64,000 bases of DNA from contig JANFOE010000585.1 of the NCBI GenBank assembly GCA_025667525.1, positions 361,158 through 425,157 on the forward strand, read 5' to 3'. The notes beneath the pieces were generated by a model, which was given only the letters and a program-made list of their open reading frames with translations, was not told the origin of the DNA and did no database searches. This document shows positions 25,601 through 38,800 of this stretch, piece by piece (the first letter of the stretch is position 1; every line of letters begins with the position of its first letter). A program made the position numbers and the translations under genes. The DNA is from Glebionis coronaria. Lineage: Eukaryota; Streptophyta; Magnoliopsida; Asterales; Asteraceae.

Positions 25601-27964
25601 AACTTTCCAGTTTCATTGCCGTTGATAAGATGTGATCTTCTCAAAAGACTAATAATAACTCATAATCATTCACAAATTCAAGTATATCTGGAGACATAAC
25701 TAACCTTAAAAGAGTAAGGTCAACGCATGATCTATGCGAGAGAATTTCAAATCAGATACAGACGAAAACATTTAACGAATTTGAATATATCCCATGTTTT
25801 CATAATTTGAGTACGCATTCGAAAGCTCCTCGGATCGTTACCCAGGTCATTCAAATGAAATCAAATCAAAAGAAATGATAAGAACGTCGATACATCCAGT
25901 CGGGTATCAACACTCGGTAATCAAATACTTTTCCTAAGAATCTCACTACGGGAGAATTGGACAAGAAAGAATTGTCAATTGTCAAATAAGACAATTTCCA
26001 CAGATGAGTAAATTCGACTCAGAAGAATAGGTGTTACAGGCACATATGTAGGTGTCCCTAACATTATGTCCCTATTTTTCACTTCTTGCAGATCTCATAA
26101 AATTTAATCTTTCCCAACTTCAAAGAAAAGGTAGTGTTTATTAATCAGTTTTATGGTGACTACTAATCAGCCTTGCATGGTCCATTCCAAATTGTATGTA
26201 GGCGCGCAACTATATACAATTTCAAGATTAACGATGCAATACTCAGTTCGTCAAAAATTTATCATCATGTTTATAATAAAAACATTTTCATGCTTAATTC
26301 TTAAATAAGAATCAAAAATAAATTTACAAAGATTTACTTTGTTATGAGAACAATTAAGTTTCCAAAGCGTTTCATAAACATCTTCATTTTGATATCAATC
26401 ACTTATAAATCTCACTTTGAATAATCCTTATTGTGATGAAAATTAAATTTTCTCAAAGGATACCGTTTTAACTTTATAAAAACAATGTGTGATCTGCAAA
26501 GGAGTGATGAAGAGTTGTTTACCAAGAGCTTAACTACAATATGATAGGAAATGAGCTTTAGCCAAATAATCATGAGGTTCATGATCTCGATGGCACTCAA
26601 AAAGAATAATCCACAACGCAACTCAAATCGAGATGAGTACTTGTTCAATGGTTACGTCACTAATGCGAGCATTGGAGACAAGCAAGAAAAGATAGATAAC
26701 ATCGATACATATAGGATTTAGCAATCAAAGGTAGTCTTTTCATTAATCATAAACAAGTCAAAATTGTACCGTAACACACTACGCGTCACTATGTCATACA
26801 ATTCTCAGAACTCATCCTACCAACTGATATCTCAGTTAAGTTAGGGATTTTTTTAAAAGATACCACAATGAATACTAATCTACAAGAGTCATTAGGTGTT
26901 GCACATGTCCCGAAAGATCCATCGGTACCAATTAAGAAGAAGATTTCTTCAATTTATTTCTTGGACACTGGGCATCCTCATTAGTGGACAATGGCCTAGG
27001 AACAACCCTTAACACGAACTAACCATCAATTAAAACCTTATAATTCAATCACATGACTTAATAATTTCCTCTTAACAATCTCATATTCCATACGGGTTAA
27101 ATTTTACTTTATTCAAGTTTTAACCAATTTTATACTCAATTCGATATCCTACCTCATTTTCCAATACTTTCATCCTTATTATTAGACCTTCAAAGTGCAA
27201 TAAAAGCTCGACATGATCAACACTTAATTTCCAATCCTATAGCTCTTACAACAGCAATTATCAAATGAGTCATTAATATGAAATGACTCGATCAGTCAAT
27301 TAGACTTCTCGGAAAGGTACCAGTGGCATGAGGCTTTTGGGTACTGGTTCCAATGACAGCCTCAAGTGCAACATTCACCCTTTCGATTTCAATTTAAGAA
27401 TTGGATGACAACGAATCAGATGACATCTTTCTAGGTGGTAACGTTTTGTCAAACTCCACTCTATAAGAAAAGATCGTCATGACATCGATATCTGATTTAA
27501 TCTCGCCAATCCTTTTTCAATATCGCAATCAACTAATATCTACATTTCTACGAATATCAACGATTGGTTGGGATCATAAATATCCACAACTTGGTTTAGA
27601 TCTAGGATAGCTAGAATTCCTACGAAAATAGCTTCGATTAATTTACTAGGAGATTTAGGGTTACTTGTGACAATCGACGTCGTATAAATACCTCGTATAA
27701 ATATCAGAATAATCATCAAACAATCATGTAATAAAATTACATCATATATATATATATATATATAATCCAAGTTATATATATTAAAATAACACTTCTCAGT
27801 TTGGCCTTGTCGGTAACTCGGGAATTCTTCGGCACCGTTATAGTCAAAAGATTTTTAGACATTTTTAGAAAAATATTTTTAGTAAAAAGATTTTGAAATG
27901 TTTTATTCAAAACCTTGGTTTTAAAAATCTTTCGTTCTCTATAACGAGAGCTCTGGTACCAAAC
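22602..27964 (-). pseudogene. T3 internal region: degenerate gag-pol (5363 bp)
   Basis: The layout is as in T2. On the minus strand the reverse transcriptase GYHQLR motif is at 24996-25013 and the shared TAA stop is at 24856-24858. The catalytic loop, about 24815-24842, reads Lys-Asp where Asp-Asp is expected. Integrase has VDRLTKSA at about 23632-23653 and the shared TAG stop at 23527-23529. The integrase tail lies near 22640-22900 and carries an extra one-base deletion relative to T2. No long open frame remains. As T3 is the last insertion in the nest, these defects were probably inherited from its template and not gained after insertion. Confidence 0.82.
27950..27961 (-). other. T3 primer binding site
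   Basis: TGGTACCAGAGC on the minus strand, three bases from the 5' LTR end; initiator-Met tRNA type with one mismatch, identical to T2. Confidence 0.88.
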
Positions 27965-30900
27965 TGTAACACCCCCAAATTTGTACAACTCAATACAGCG
28001 GAAGACTAGTTGGTGTTACGGGATAGCACATTACTCACATCATAGACAACGCATAAAAATCGCGTCGTTTAATAATAAAAGCATTTCCATTCATAAATAT
28101 CAAAGTTACATAGGTCCCAAGTCATTATATTTCATACAAAGTTTTACAAAGTATTTGAATGGAAAATATTGTTTAAGTGCGGGCCATGAATTCTTGTCGT
28201 CTTCCCGAGAATTACCTTCAAGTACCTGAGATAAAACATGTTAAAAGAAAAGGTCAGCGATAACGCCGAGTGAATTCATAGAGTTTAATAAAATCTATCA
28301 ATATAATATCAGTATAAAATTATTACTGAAAATCATTTTGCACAAATCATTTTAATAGGCCATAAAATAGCCAAAGTCATTTTATACAAATCTTTATCAA
28401 AATCATAATATAGGCATTTGCCTTAAAAATCATTATACGAGCCAATTTCGTAAAAACATCATACAATAAGTATTATGACGTTGTATGAAAATAAAAACCG
28501 TTATATGAATGTGGTTATGAAAACCAAAACACGAACATAATATCAATAGTATGACCCTGTATTGCTAGTCAGGCAATACATCGTAGTTCGTAGCGTCTAG
28601 TAGTATTTCGTTAATCGGATTATTATAAGTCGCACGACATTGTTACCTTACTAAACCAACAACGGGTAGCTAACCCGATACTCAATTTTCCCATCTAAAG
28701 TAGCGTGTCGTCACAAAGGTCACGCTATGGAAATCTTCTCATACATAAATTCGCTTACCAATCAATGTGGCACGACGGGGATCAACCGTCAAGGCGCGAA
28801 CTGGGGTGATCGTCCCCAAATAGTACTATTATATGCATAAGCGTCTACCAAATCCCGGTAGTTCACAATTCATGCTAATGGGACTTTTAGTGACATAGCC
28901 TAACTTTAATAATCCATTTGATTTCATCTATCGGGTCCTTTAATCATTTATCAGGTCATACATTCGGGTCATACAATCATTCGGGTCCAAATCAATAACA
29001 AACAATCGGGACAAATGGTTTCCTATTTTATAAAAACTAACATGTTATCTCCCTCGCGGGTTTATAAAACATTTCATAAAAACATTTAAAAGAGTGTGAG
29101 GCTATGAACTCACGTTGATGTGGGAAGGTGGGTTATTGGCAATTCGGACGTACGGTACGTGCTTCAATCACGGAAACCTAGACAAATAATAATCGGTCTT
29201 AGACGTTTGTCCAATGACTTTATAAAAATAACAATTATGTATACATATGATGACTTTATATATATGATGATCAAGTGGGTTTACATATCCTCATTTACTC
29301 ATTTTTGTGTTATGTGTCGATAACTTTTATACTAGTTTTCTAGTTTTACCTATTTACGTGTTTTAGGTCCAATAAGCCTATTATAAGTTTATTAACTTGT
29401 ATTAATCCATTTCATACATATATTATCAGTATTTAAACTTTCAAGTTGGGCCCAAATGGGTTAAGTCCAATAAGTCCTTTTTATAAGGGTTTAACTTATT
29501 TAGTCTAATTATTAGTCCAATATGTTTACTTAGCTCGTTAATGTCCGTATGTCCTATAGTTCGGGTTTTATCGGTTTTTACTTGTTATACATGTTTATAT
29601 ATCAGTATATAAGTTTTATAAAGTTTATATTAGACGGGTCCAACCATCTAAGTTTTATTTAACAAAAACGTTAATTTTACGGTATTAGCCGAAAAAGTCG
29701 TAAAAATCATGTTAATAGTTTTATAACTTATAAAACTTAACAAGTTACCATTTTTATTAAAATGTCCACTTATTTACCATTGTACATATTTATATAAATG
29801 TATTATATAAGTTAGTGGGTTTTAATTTATATTTTATACTATTAAATTTTGAGTGCTTATATAATAGTATTATACTTTAATTTCCAAAATCTGATTTTTA
29901 TTCTCATCTTCACCAAAACTGCCATTTCTAGAGTTCTATATGGAGATAGAAGCTCAAATTTTTATCACATAAACTACATGATATGTCTTCCATTTAACTC
30001 TTCTATAGCTACTGTTGAATCATCCTCTAAGTAGTTTCTAAAAATCGTCCAAAACAGTGAACTCAGATTTGTACCTTAAACTTGTTTTGATCATATCTTA
30101 CTCATTACAATGATTCCCTTGCATGGCCAACTCTCACATGTGTAAAAGACCCATATCTTACTGTATATCAATTCTACTTCATCATTTTATCAGTTCATGA
30201 CATGTTTCTTTACTGTTTTATACAGCCAACATTTTTAAGCAAGATTTTAGCCTTGTTCTTTATAGTTTTTCACCTTTTTAATCATGTTTATCAACACCAA
30301 ATCCCCACACAACATTTTTATCATCATATAATCATCATATACATATACAACAGGAAATAAAATACATGTTTACATAATCAAAATAACAAGAAGATGAGGA
30401 GGACAATCTTTATACCACCAAGTTGATGTAGGTTGTGATTTGGGCATGGATTTTGATGGAGAAACTTGTGTATAACCATGACCATCTTCAAGACCACCAT
30501 TCTTCATAAACACCTTGTGGAAGATCAGCCCTACTACTCCATGAAAACTCCTCCTTGGATGTTATAAGCACCACCAATCAATAGGGTTTCAAAAGGGCTT
30601 CAACATATGTGTATATAACAGATTTTGATCAAAATTGGTGTTTGAGGGGAGAAATGGGACGGCACAATGGAGTGGGATGAGAGGATTTGTGTGTGGTATT
30701 GCATGGATGAAATGAGAAAAATGGTAATGGCAAGTGGTTTTGAGTGATGTAGCTTACATTGTAAGCTTACAAGTTACAAGTGTTGTAACTAGTAACCATG
30801 AGATGACACCTCATGGTGTGTTGGCTTAATATGGTCGGTTTTGATGGGGATGGGGCAAGTGTCCCACTTGTCTCATCCCCATTTATTTACGGGTACTCCT

Positions 30901-31383
30901 CGATTCTAGTTTCCTCGATTTGCGTGCCCTTGGGTCGTTTTACGAAAAACGTTTTTATAAATTATGAATCAACGGCACAAAACGAATCCAATAAAAATTG
31001 TCTCATCAAAAACGGAGTTCGAAAACGTAAATACGTAATCCTAGGGTTTCCGGTTTAGTCGTAAAGGACGTTAAAATAAAATCGTAAGTCCTAATCTCTT
31101 CTCGTAAATTTGTGAGTTTATGAACCAACACAAGTTTAAAACTCCAAAATAATATTCACGGATAAATTTATTTTCTGAAATGTCGGACGGTCACCAAGGA
31201 CGGTGTATGTAAACGTAAGCACGTAATGTTGAATCCTCCGATTTAGACGTAGTCGATGCTACTTCAAGACGTAAATCCAAATTTCTTCCCAAAAATAAGT
31301 GAGTTCATATTATAACATTAAAATAATGTTTTCAAATAAATATTGAGAATAAAATATCAACCATAAATTGACGGATTGTCACA
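27965..31383 (-). repeat. T3 5' LTR (3419 bp)
   Basis: TG...CA ends. It lies beside the primer binding site on its left, as expected for the 5' LTR of a minus-strand element, and is followed by target duplication ggcaa (31384-31388). Confidence 0.93.
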
Positions 31384-33766
31384 GGCAAGCTCAAAGCAAA
31401 TATCACACTCAATAAGCAATTAAAGTTACTGATATGGCAAGTAAATGACTGATGAACAGTGACTGATTTTTTGGCAAGAAAATGGATTTTGGCAGCTGAT
31501 TACTTGCACACAAACCAAACAAATTACCCACAAACTATCTAGAAACCTAAATGTTACCCATATCTAACAGATTACAAGCTTACAAGGCACTTTACTCTAA
31601 AATGAACACAGAAAAAGAACTTTCAGTTTTTAAGTACTATGAACCAATTTTAAACATGCAAACTCTTATAAAACCTATTAATATGAATACCACTAGTTAT
31701 TATATCACAAGAATACTTAAACCAAGTGTGTTTAGGTTGGTTTCAAGCCAACAATTTGTTAACAGCTGTCCATAAAACCCACATCCAAACACACCCTTAA
31801 TTTCTGAAATGGAAATTTAACAAAGCAAGTGTATTCTAATCCTATCAAAATTAATCTATTACTACACTAACATGCATAATAAACACAAAATAGCATGAAT
31901 CCATCAATAAACCAGCATACAAACCACTCAAGAACATAAACATGTAATTCCACTCAAACAAGCATAAAAAAACTTTCAAAAGGGGTTCAAGCCGTTCTAC
32001 CTGGCTGATGCCTTCCTTTTGGGGGTCTTAAAGCTTAAAGGAGCTTATGCTTATCAGTAGAGAAGCCCTGTTGGGGTTCAACAACAGAACCAGGGCATAT
32101 ATGTCTTCAAGCAAAAAAGTAGATAGGTGTTGATGCTTGTTTCTTGCAACCTGCACACTCACCACAAAACAAAGAACAAACAGAAAGAATGACTTGTGAT
32201 GAAAGCCATTAAGCTATAAACAAGCTTATTAAGAAAGCTGTTATAGCTTATTGCTTAAGCTAAAAAAAGAAGGAAATGAAAACAGATTTTTTCTTCCAAT
32301 ATCTTTTTGAACCAACCCTTGAAACCTTTAAAGAAAACTTTTGAAAACGTTTTTAAACTAGATTAAAATTTCAGAAAACCAAACACCCAGTTCCACTTTC
32401 ACTTCCCTGGATTGTTGGTTATCTAAAAAAAAATTTTAAATCCTATTTAAGAATTTCTGAAAAACTGAAACTTTCTTGAAACTTTTTTACACTAATTTTT
32501 GCAAGTTAAAAATAAAGCTTAAACTAAGAAAAACAGATAAAGGAACTCAGTATTGCATAATTTAAATTCGTTTCATTTTCATTAATTTGAAAAAAAATAA
32601 TACAAAGACTGGAACAAAGAAATGGGTTCACAGGCGAACCATTTTATACTACTCTATAGTACATTCTAGAAAAATGAAAACCCTAGCATCTAGAATTCCA
32701 GGAATGCCCTTGGTTTGATTCTTGGTCAAATGCATCATGTGAAGTTGTACTTGGAATGACATCTTGATAAAGTGATCTTGGCCACTCAATTTTGCTTTGG
32801 GACAAAGGCACTCTTCATGTACGTTGGATTTCTGTCTTGATTCGATTTTTGCCAAAAGAGGGGGAGCAGGGGAACATTGGTGGGGTCCATGGAGGTCACG
32901 GGGTACAATGTTTAGGTGTGGGATGGGTTTAGTTGGAGGTTTATTAGGGATCTGGAGTTAATCAATGAGAAACCCTTTGATTAGAGGGGAATTAGGATTA
33001 GGGTTTATATGGATAAATTACGGGAGATTAGGGGAAGATGATGCACAATGTTTGTTTCCCACTCAATTTTAATATTAAAAACCCGGTTTTTAATTAATAT
33101 AAACTGGGTGGTTTGTGACGTGGTGGGTAAAATGGATTTGATTGGTTGAGGGCTAGTTAGTGGGGTGATGGGTATTGGGCTGGTCGGGTAAAATGGTGGG
33201 TTTGGGTAGGGTAAAAACGGGTTTGGTAGGGTATTTGATGGATATGGGTTAAGTTTGTCCATGATTGCCCCCTGATCTCTTCAAAAACTATCAAATGAAG
33301 TCTTAACAGCTTTATTTCTTCATTTCCTTTGTAATATCTTTCAAGCAATTGTCAAATATGGCACAATACTTTGCAAATCTTTGTATCAAGGACCATATAA
33401 GCATTTTCTTCATTCTTTAAGGGCTTAAATGGCATAATCTTGAAATATTAGGGACCCAAATGCAATAATAGGATTTTGCAAGGGTATAATATGACAAGTC
33501 TTCAAAAGTTGAGGGGCCAATATTGCCAATTCTTCAAACTTCAAGGACTTCAAAGGAAATTCATGATTCGGGTCCGGTTCTTTGTGCGGCTTCGTTTCCC
33601 GTGTTCGTTTTTGCTTCATTCTTGTAATCTTTTGGTGAATTCACGATATCCATACCTAAAATACACAATGAACAAATACAAGCACATATATGGGTATTTT
33701 GATGATATTTTAAGCGTTTTAAGCCCGATTTGGACGATGAGACTATGTATAAATACAGTCTCATCA
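31384..33766 (-). repeat. A1 3' LTR, right part
   Basis: It begins with the target duplication ggcaa and continues the A1 LTR to its end at tctcatca. It matches 41568-43954. Together with 17932-19167 the LTR is about 3.61 kb, against 3.618 kb for the 5' copy. Small frames on both strands here (for example a Pro-rich one at 33005-33262) are repeated in the other LTR and show no known domain. Confidence 0.92.
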
Positions 33767-33776
33767 CTCCCCCATA
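33767..33776 (-). other. A1 polypurine tract
   Basis: On the minus strand AGTATGGGGGAG directly precedes the LTR start TGATGAGACTG. Similar G-runs preceded by AGTATGG or AGTGTGG lie further upstream at about 35110, 35168 and 35944. Confidence 0.8.
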
Positions 33777-35887
33777 CTAAACCATTGCCGTGTCCCCACG
33801 CAATGCTAGAATTAAGTATCATAGCACTTCCAAAATTCATTTTATGATGACTTTTATTCAAGACACAAATTTAAATAAACTACTACACGCGTTTTAGACA
33901 TAATGTATTGTTTTCATCACGAGAATGTGACTTTTAGGATCATAGAACAAGAACACGTGAATGCTTCGTTAGAAATAATTTCGTCGTCCTCGATTTTCAC
34001 CCAATTCCATGCTAAGCGTGTAACGAGATCATTGTTATTATAAGTTAGCAACACGAACACATCTCATGAGTGTTAATTACACACCTAAACTCCCTTATTC
34101 CTACTTGGTATCTCTTATATTTTATTTTGTCTTAATGATCACGAGGATACATCATCGACTTATGCGTGAATAGAGATTAAGTCTAAAAATAGAAACTTAA
34201 CGGTGTAACCAAAATCATCAAATCAATAATTCACCCCAATAGACAACGATGTCAAAAAATTAAGTCAACAAGAAGGATCGATAAACACGATTTTATAACG
34301 GTTTTGAACATGAGACTTATTACCAAGACTTTTATACGCCCCCTAACGGAAGGGCCTTATTATCTTTGGTTTACCTCCATCTTTTATTCAACTTCGCCAT
34401 GAAGCTTTTATTATGACTTCGGTCTTGCCTTGCCTTTTATTATCCGCCTCATCGGTGGTTTTATTAGCCAAAGACGTATATCCTCACGCTAAAGCGAATT
34501 TTGGATCTTTAAAGCTTCGAAGATTAAGGCTTGATTCACTTTCAATTTGGGCATAGATTTTTCGGCCTTGTGAGCTTCAAATTTTTGCTTAATTTAGATG
34601 AGCACTTGAAATCTTATTATTAGGTGAAGCTTTCGATTATTCGGGTGCCAATACTTCAAAACCGTGACGCTGGCGATACCTTAATGTTTTCCCAATTTAA
34701 TTACATGGAAGCTACCAAAACAAATTAGAAACCCAACAATAGTGACTAAACCGCTAAATCAATATTTATTAACAATTTATTATGCAAAAGCGTTGGGAGA
34801 ATAAGCTAATAATTACTACGCATAAGATCGTGACGATTACGAGACTTATAAATAACTCTATCATTTCTCGTCCTCATTTAAGAGACTTTGCCTAAAAAGT
34901 TAAGGAATCGAAGCTAAGTGCTCAACACGCACGGTCGAGTCAAAAATTACTCTTATTCTCACCATCGGAAAACCTACATTCGTGTCTTAAACACTTATGA
35001 ACAACAAGAAAAATTTTTAAAATTTGGCCATTTTTGGCCTTATTTTGCAACAAAAAGATAGCAAAAAGATGAATTGGATTGCGTGTTGACGTAAGCAAGG
35101 TGAAGTATCTACTCACCCCCCCATACTAAAACTAAACATTGTCCTCAATGTTTCGAGTCTAGGGGTGTAAACACCCCCATACTAGAGACGAAGTCGAATG
35201 CTTAATCTCGAGCATGGAAAGGGTAAAACGAATAACCTAAAAGCCGTTTATGAATTATGCTAATAAGATAAACGTTAGAACATAAAAGGATATCATCGGA
35301 TATCGGAATCTCCAAGGGCAACGATCGAAGCTCGAGTGATCCATAAAACGAACACGAGAGGCTTCAATGATGACGATGAACCTAATAGATCACAATCACA
35401 AACAACCACGAAACAAAGGTAGGAAGAGCACAAGTCCCCTCGTTATATTAAACAAAGAAAGCAATAATATGTACAAGGATAAGCATGAGAATCCCCCACG
35501 AGGCACCTTGTTTTTGATAACCGAGTCAAAAGCTCGACTCAAATTCCCATAAATGTGATCATTTAGGGATAATCTTGGTATGGTCATTTTTGGTGGGGCT
35601 TACATGATGAACAATGCCCAAAAGTACGTGGAGTAGTTTAAAAACCCGATAAACGTATACCGGGGGTCAAAGATAGCGTCTTCGTTTTTGGATGAAAGAC
35701 GAAACAACGCCACTCCAACACAAACTAGAACCTCAAAGAGGTAGAAGAAAAGAGATAAGAAATAGAAAGGTGGGGCAATGGGTAGGGCAACATAATGAGC
35801 TACTCGAGGTAGACTCACACCAAGCAAACGAAAAGATTTTCCATTTATTGCATCGGTGGAAGACCGAGATTTCCCTTTACAAGCAAT
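33777..35887 (-). other. A1 3' non-coding region
   Basis: About 2.1 kb between the gag-protease stop and the polypurine tract. I find no reverse transcriptase, RNase H or integrase motif on either strand. On the minus strand, a TTGAGGACAATGTTT stretch followed by a G-run near 35105-35150 resembles the sequence that commonly follows the pol stop in Athila/Tat elements. If so, pol was deleted between gag-protease and this mark. A 75-codon frame at 35600-35827 has a hydrophobic stretch and a short acidic E-D-x-I-x-D-P segment like the end of the gag-protease protein; I cannot assign it. Confidence 0.6.
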
Positions 35888-38800
35888 TCAGGGATCGTAA
35901 ATCTCGTCCTCGGTGGAGAAATGGGAGGGAACATTTGGGGCTTCCCCCACACTAAAACCACACCAACCATCGTCAAAAGGAGTAGACGAGGTGGTAGCAC
36001 TCATGAAACGCGGTGATGACGGAGTTAAACATGTAGAAAAATCTTTTAAAACATTTTTAAAATCATTTCCTTTTTCATCGTTCAAAAACTCTTTATGAAA
36101 ACCCGATTTGATAATGTCGAAAATATTTGGCGTGTCAAATTGAAAATTAGTCGCGCTAAAAATTCTCATTATTAAGTCGCGGTTAGGGGGTGGTGGATTA
36201 TATAAGTTCTCAAAACGTTTGTCAATAAAGAACACCGCCCCCTCGGGGTCTACATACTCGTCATCCTCATGAATGTCGATCTCATCGATTTCTTCATCAA
36301 AGATAGGCTTGTCAAACCAAGGTTTGTCATTCCCCTCCTTGAGTATCTTAGAAACTCTCTCGAAAAGATCACGATCAAGCACGAAACCATCATTCTTTTG
36401 TGGGGATCGTTGATAAGTTAGATCCTCACGAATGTGGTAAACGTCATTCTCAAATGAGGAGTGTTGATTAGGTAACTCCTCGAGAATGGGATTTGTGGTC
36501 ACATGAGTTGGTTCGTCATCGAAAATAAGACGTTCCAACTCATTGAGTTCATCCTCGATTTTGGAAAGATCGACTTCACTCGTAGGTGGAAGTGAAGGCA
36601 TAAGAGCTAGCTCTCGTTCAATGATTTCCTCAATCTCGGGATCAAACTCATAATCATCGTACTTCACATGCTTCTTCTTAGGAGAATCAAAAACTGCATG
36701 TGGGTTTCGAATTACGTGATCAAGCTCGGCAAAATCGCCATCGTCATCGTCAAAGAAAGAGTCGATGTGAGCACTCACAACCATGGACTTACAAGTCAAA
36801 TGACTATGCTTAGGTGACTTTTCTAAGACGAGAGGATCGATGTCGATAAACCCTTTAGCCTCAACGGGTGTTGGGCTAGGCAAAGGAGGCACTTCGATGG
36901 AGTTAGAAGTTGAAGCCTCAAAGTCATGGTCCTTCGAAGGTGGTGAAGACGAACCCATTTTGGTCATTGTCGTGATGGCATTAACGTCACCCTTCGGAAT
37001 TGATGGTTCACTTGTTTCGCTAAAAACATCCCAAAGTGAGTTTTCATCCATGTATTTACACATACCCTTTTGAATTAGGTACACGTATTCTTTATCATTA
37101 AAATCATCATCTTTAAAACCGTTTTTCTTAATTCTTTCAAAACATGCATCAAGCTTCATTCTTTCCGCTAAAGTAAACATTTTGAAATCATTAGAATTTG
37201 AATCATTAGGTTTTGAAACCTCGGTTTTTTCATTCTCATTAAATCCTTGGGATTTTCTAGCGAAAAAGTCTATTTTCTCATCCCCATATCTCATAGTAAG
37301 TCTCCCCTCGTGAACGTCGATTACGGTTCTAGCCGTCGATAAGAATGGTCGGCCTAAAATAATGGGACATTTAGGGTCACACTCGTAATCGGATATAACG
37401 AAATCCGCGGGAAAAACAAACTTTCCAATCCTAACATTGACATCCTCGGCTATTCCAATTGGTATTAAAGGTGTACAATTTGCAAGCTCGATTGTCATGT
37501 TTGTGGGGGTAAGCGAAGGCAATCTCATCAATTTCCAAAGAGAATGAGGCATGAGATTGATGCTAGCACCTAAATCGGCAAGGGCTAAACATCCCTCAAT
37601 CTCGGAAAAATCACAAGGTAGTAGAAATTGGCCCGGATCCTTTTCCTTTCTCGGCATACGCTTTTTGGGTTTTTTAAGAAGGATCGATGCACAAGTTTCT
37701 TCAAGGGTTACTTTGGTAAGGTCGACAAAGCTCTCTTTTTGAACCGTGGATGGAATTTGAGGTACACGAGCGTGTGCACTCTTTTCCTTGGTCGCCACGT
37801 TCACCCCATCGACATCAGAACAAGAAGGCGTCTTAGAAGTCGAGGGTTGAGAGGGATAAACAACACGGAATCCTTCAAGGTTAGGGGTAATCACACGACC
37901 TTTCTCACGAGACGAGGCGGCTTTACATTGTTCTTTCGGATTAGCAACGGTGTCACTAGGTAATGAATTTGATGACGAACCCAAGGCTTTGTTCATAATG
38001 GCCGAAAACATCTTTTTAATATCAATTTGCCCTTGCTCAATCTTCGTGTTTTGCAATTTCAAAGTATTTGTAATGTCGTTTTTCAGAGTACCAATTTCTC
38101 CCTCTAATCGTCTCATATTAGCCTCATTCGTTTTCATGTAGTTTTGAAAATCGTTTGACGAACTATTTTGATTAGAATTAAAGTTCCCTTGGTTTTGATT
38201 ACTTCTTTGAAAATTGTTTTGATTACCACTTGAAAAATTGTTGCCTTGATTGTTGTTGTTTGAAAAATTCGAGTTTTGGTTATTGTCTCGATTTTGCCAA
38301 GTTATATTACGACCTTGATTATAACCTCCTTGATTTTGATTCGAAAAATTTCCTTGTTGATTGTTTCCTTGAAAATTGTTTCGATTTTGAAAATTGTTGC
38401 CTTGGTTATAATTGCCTTGTTGTGATGGACCCGCGTTATTTTGATTTTGAAAATTGTTGTTTCCATTTAACGCACTCACATTCGACGTTTGGCCATCCGT
38501 AGCCGCACACTCGTAATAATTATGAGGTCCACCACAAAACGTACACGAAACCTCAACCGCTTTCACCATAGCGGGAGCGTCTTTCTTTTGCATCTCAATG
38601 AGATAAGACGTAAACACATTCGTCAACTTGTCGACTTTTGCATCAACCCTCTCAATGTTGCGATTAGAACTACTAACATTGGCGACATTGGCAACACTCG
38701 GTGCATTGCGGAGTTGGTAAACCTTGGATCGGTTTTTGATAATTATCAAAGCTTCTCTCGGAGTCTTACACAAAATGTTGCCACCGGCGGCGGAATTCAA

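Larger units (their letters stand above)
19168..31383 (-). mobile_element. T3: Tekay/Del-like Ty3/gypsy element nested in the A1 3' LTR (youngest insertion)
   Basis: This is a complete 12216-bp element with target duplication ggcaa at 19163-19167 and 31384-31388. It is made of a 3' LTR (19168-22601), an internal region (22602-27964) and a 5' LTR (27965-31383). Removing it restores the A1 LTR exactly as it appears uninterrupted near 41572. Its LTRs are very similar to each other: I see about one difference in the first 180 bases. The internal pol nevertheless carries the same stops and the same damaged catalytic motif as T1 and T2. Confidence 0.93.

Noticed and set aside
33005..33262. Pro-rich frame (also at 43187-43450)
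   Set aside because: It is present in both LTR copies with a length change and no domain; probably compositional.
33476..33847. 123-codon plus-strand frame at the end of the A1 LTR
   Set aside because: It crosses the LTR/internal boundary on the strand opposite to the element; no domain.
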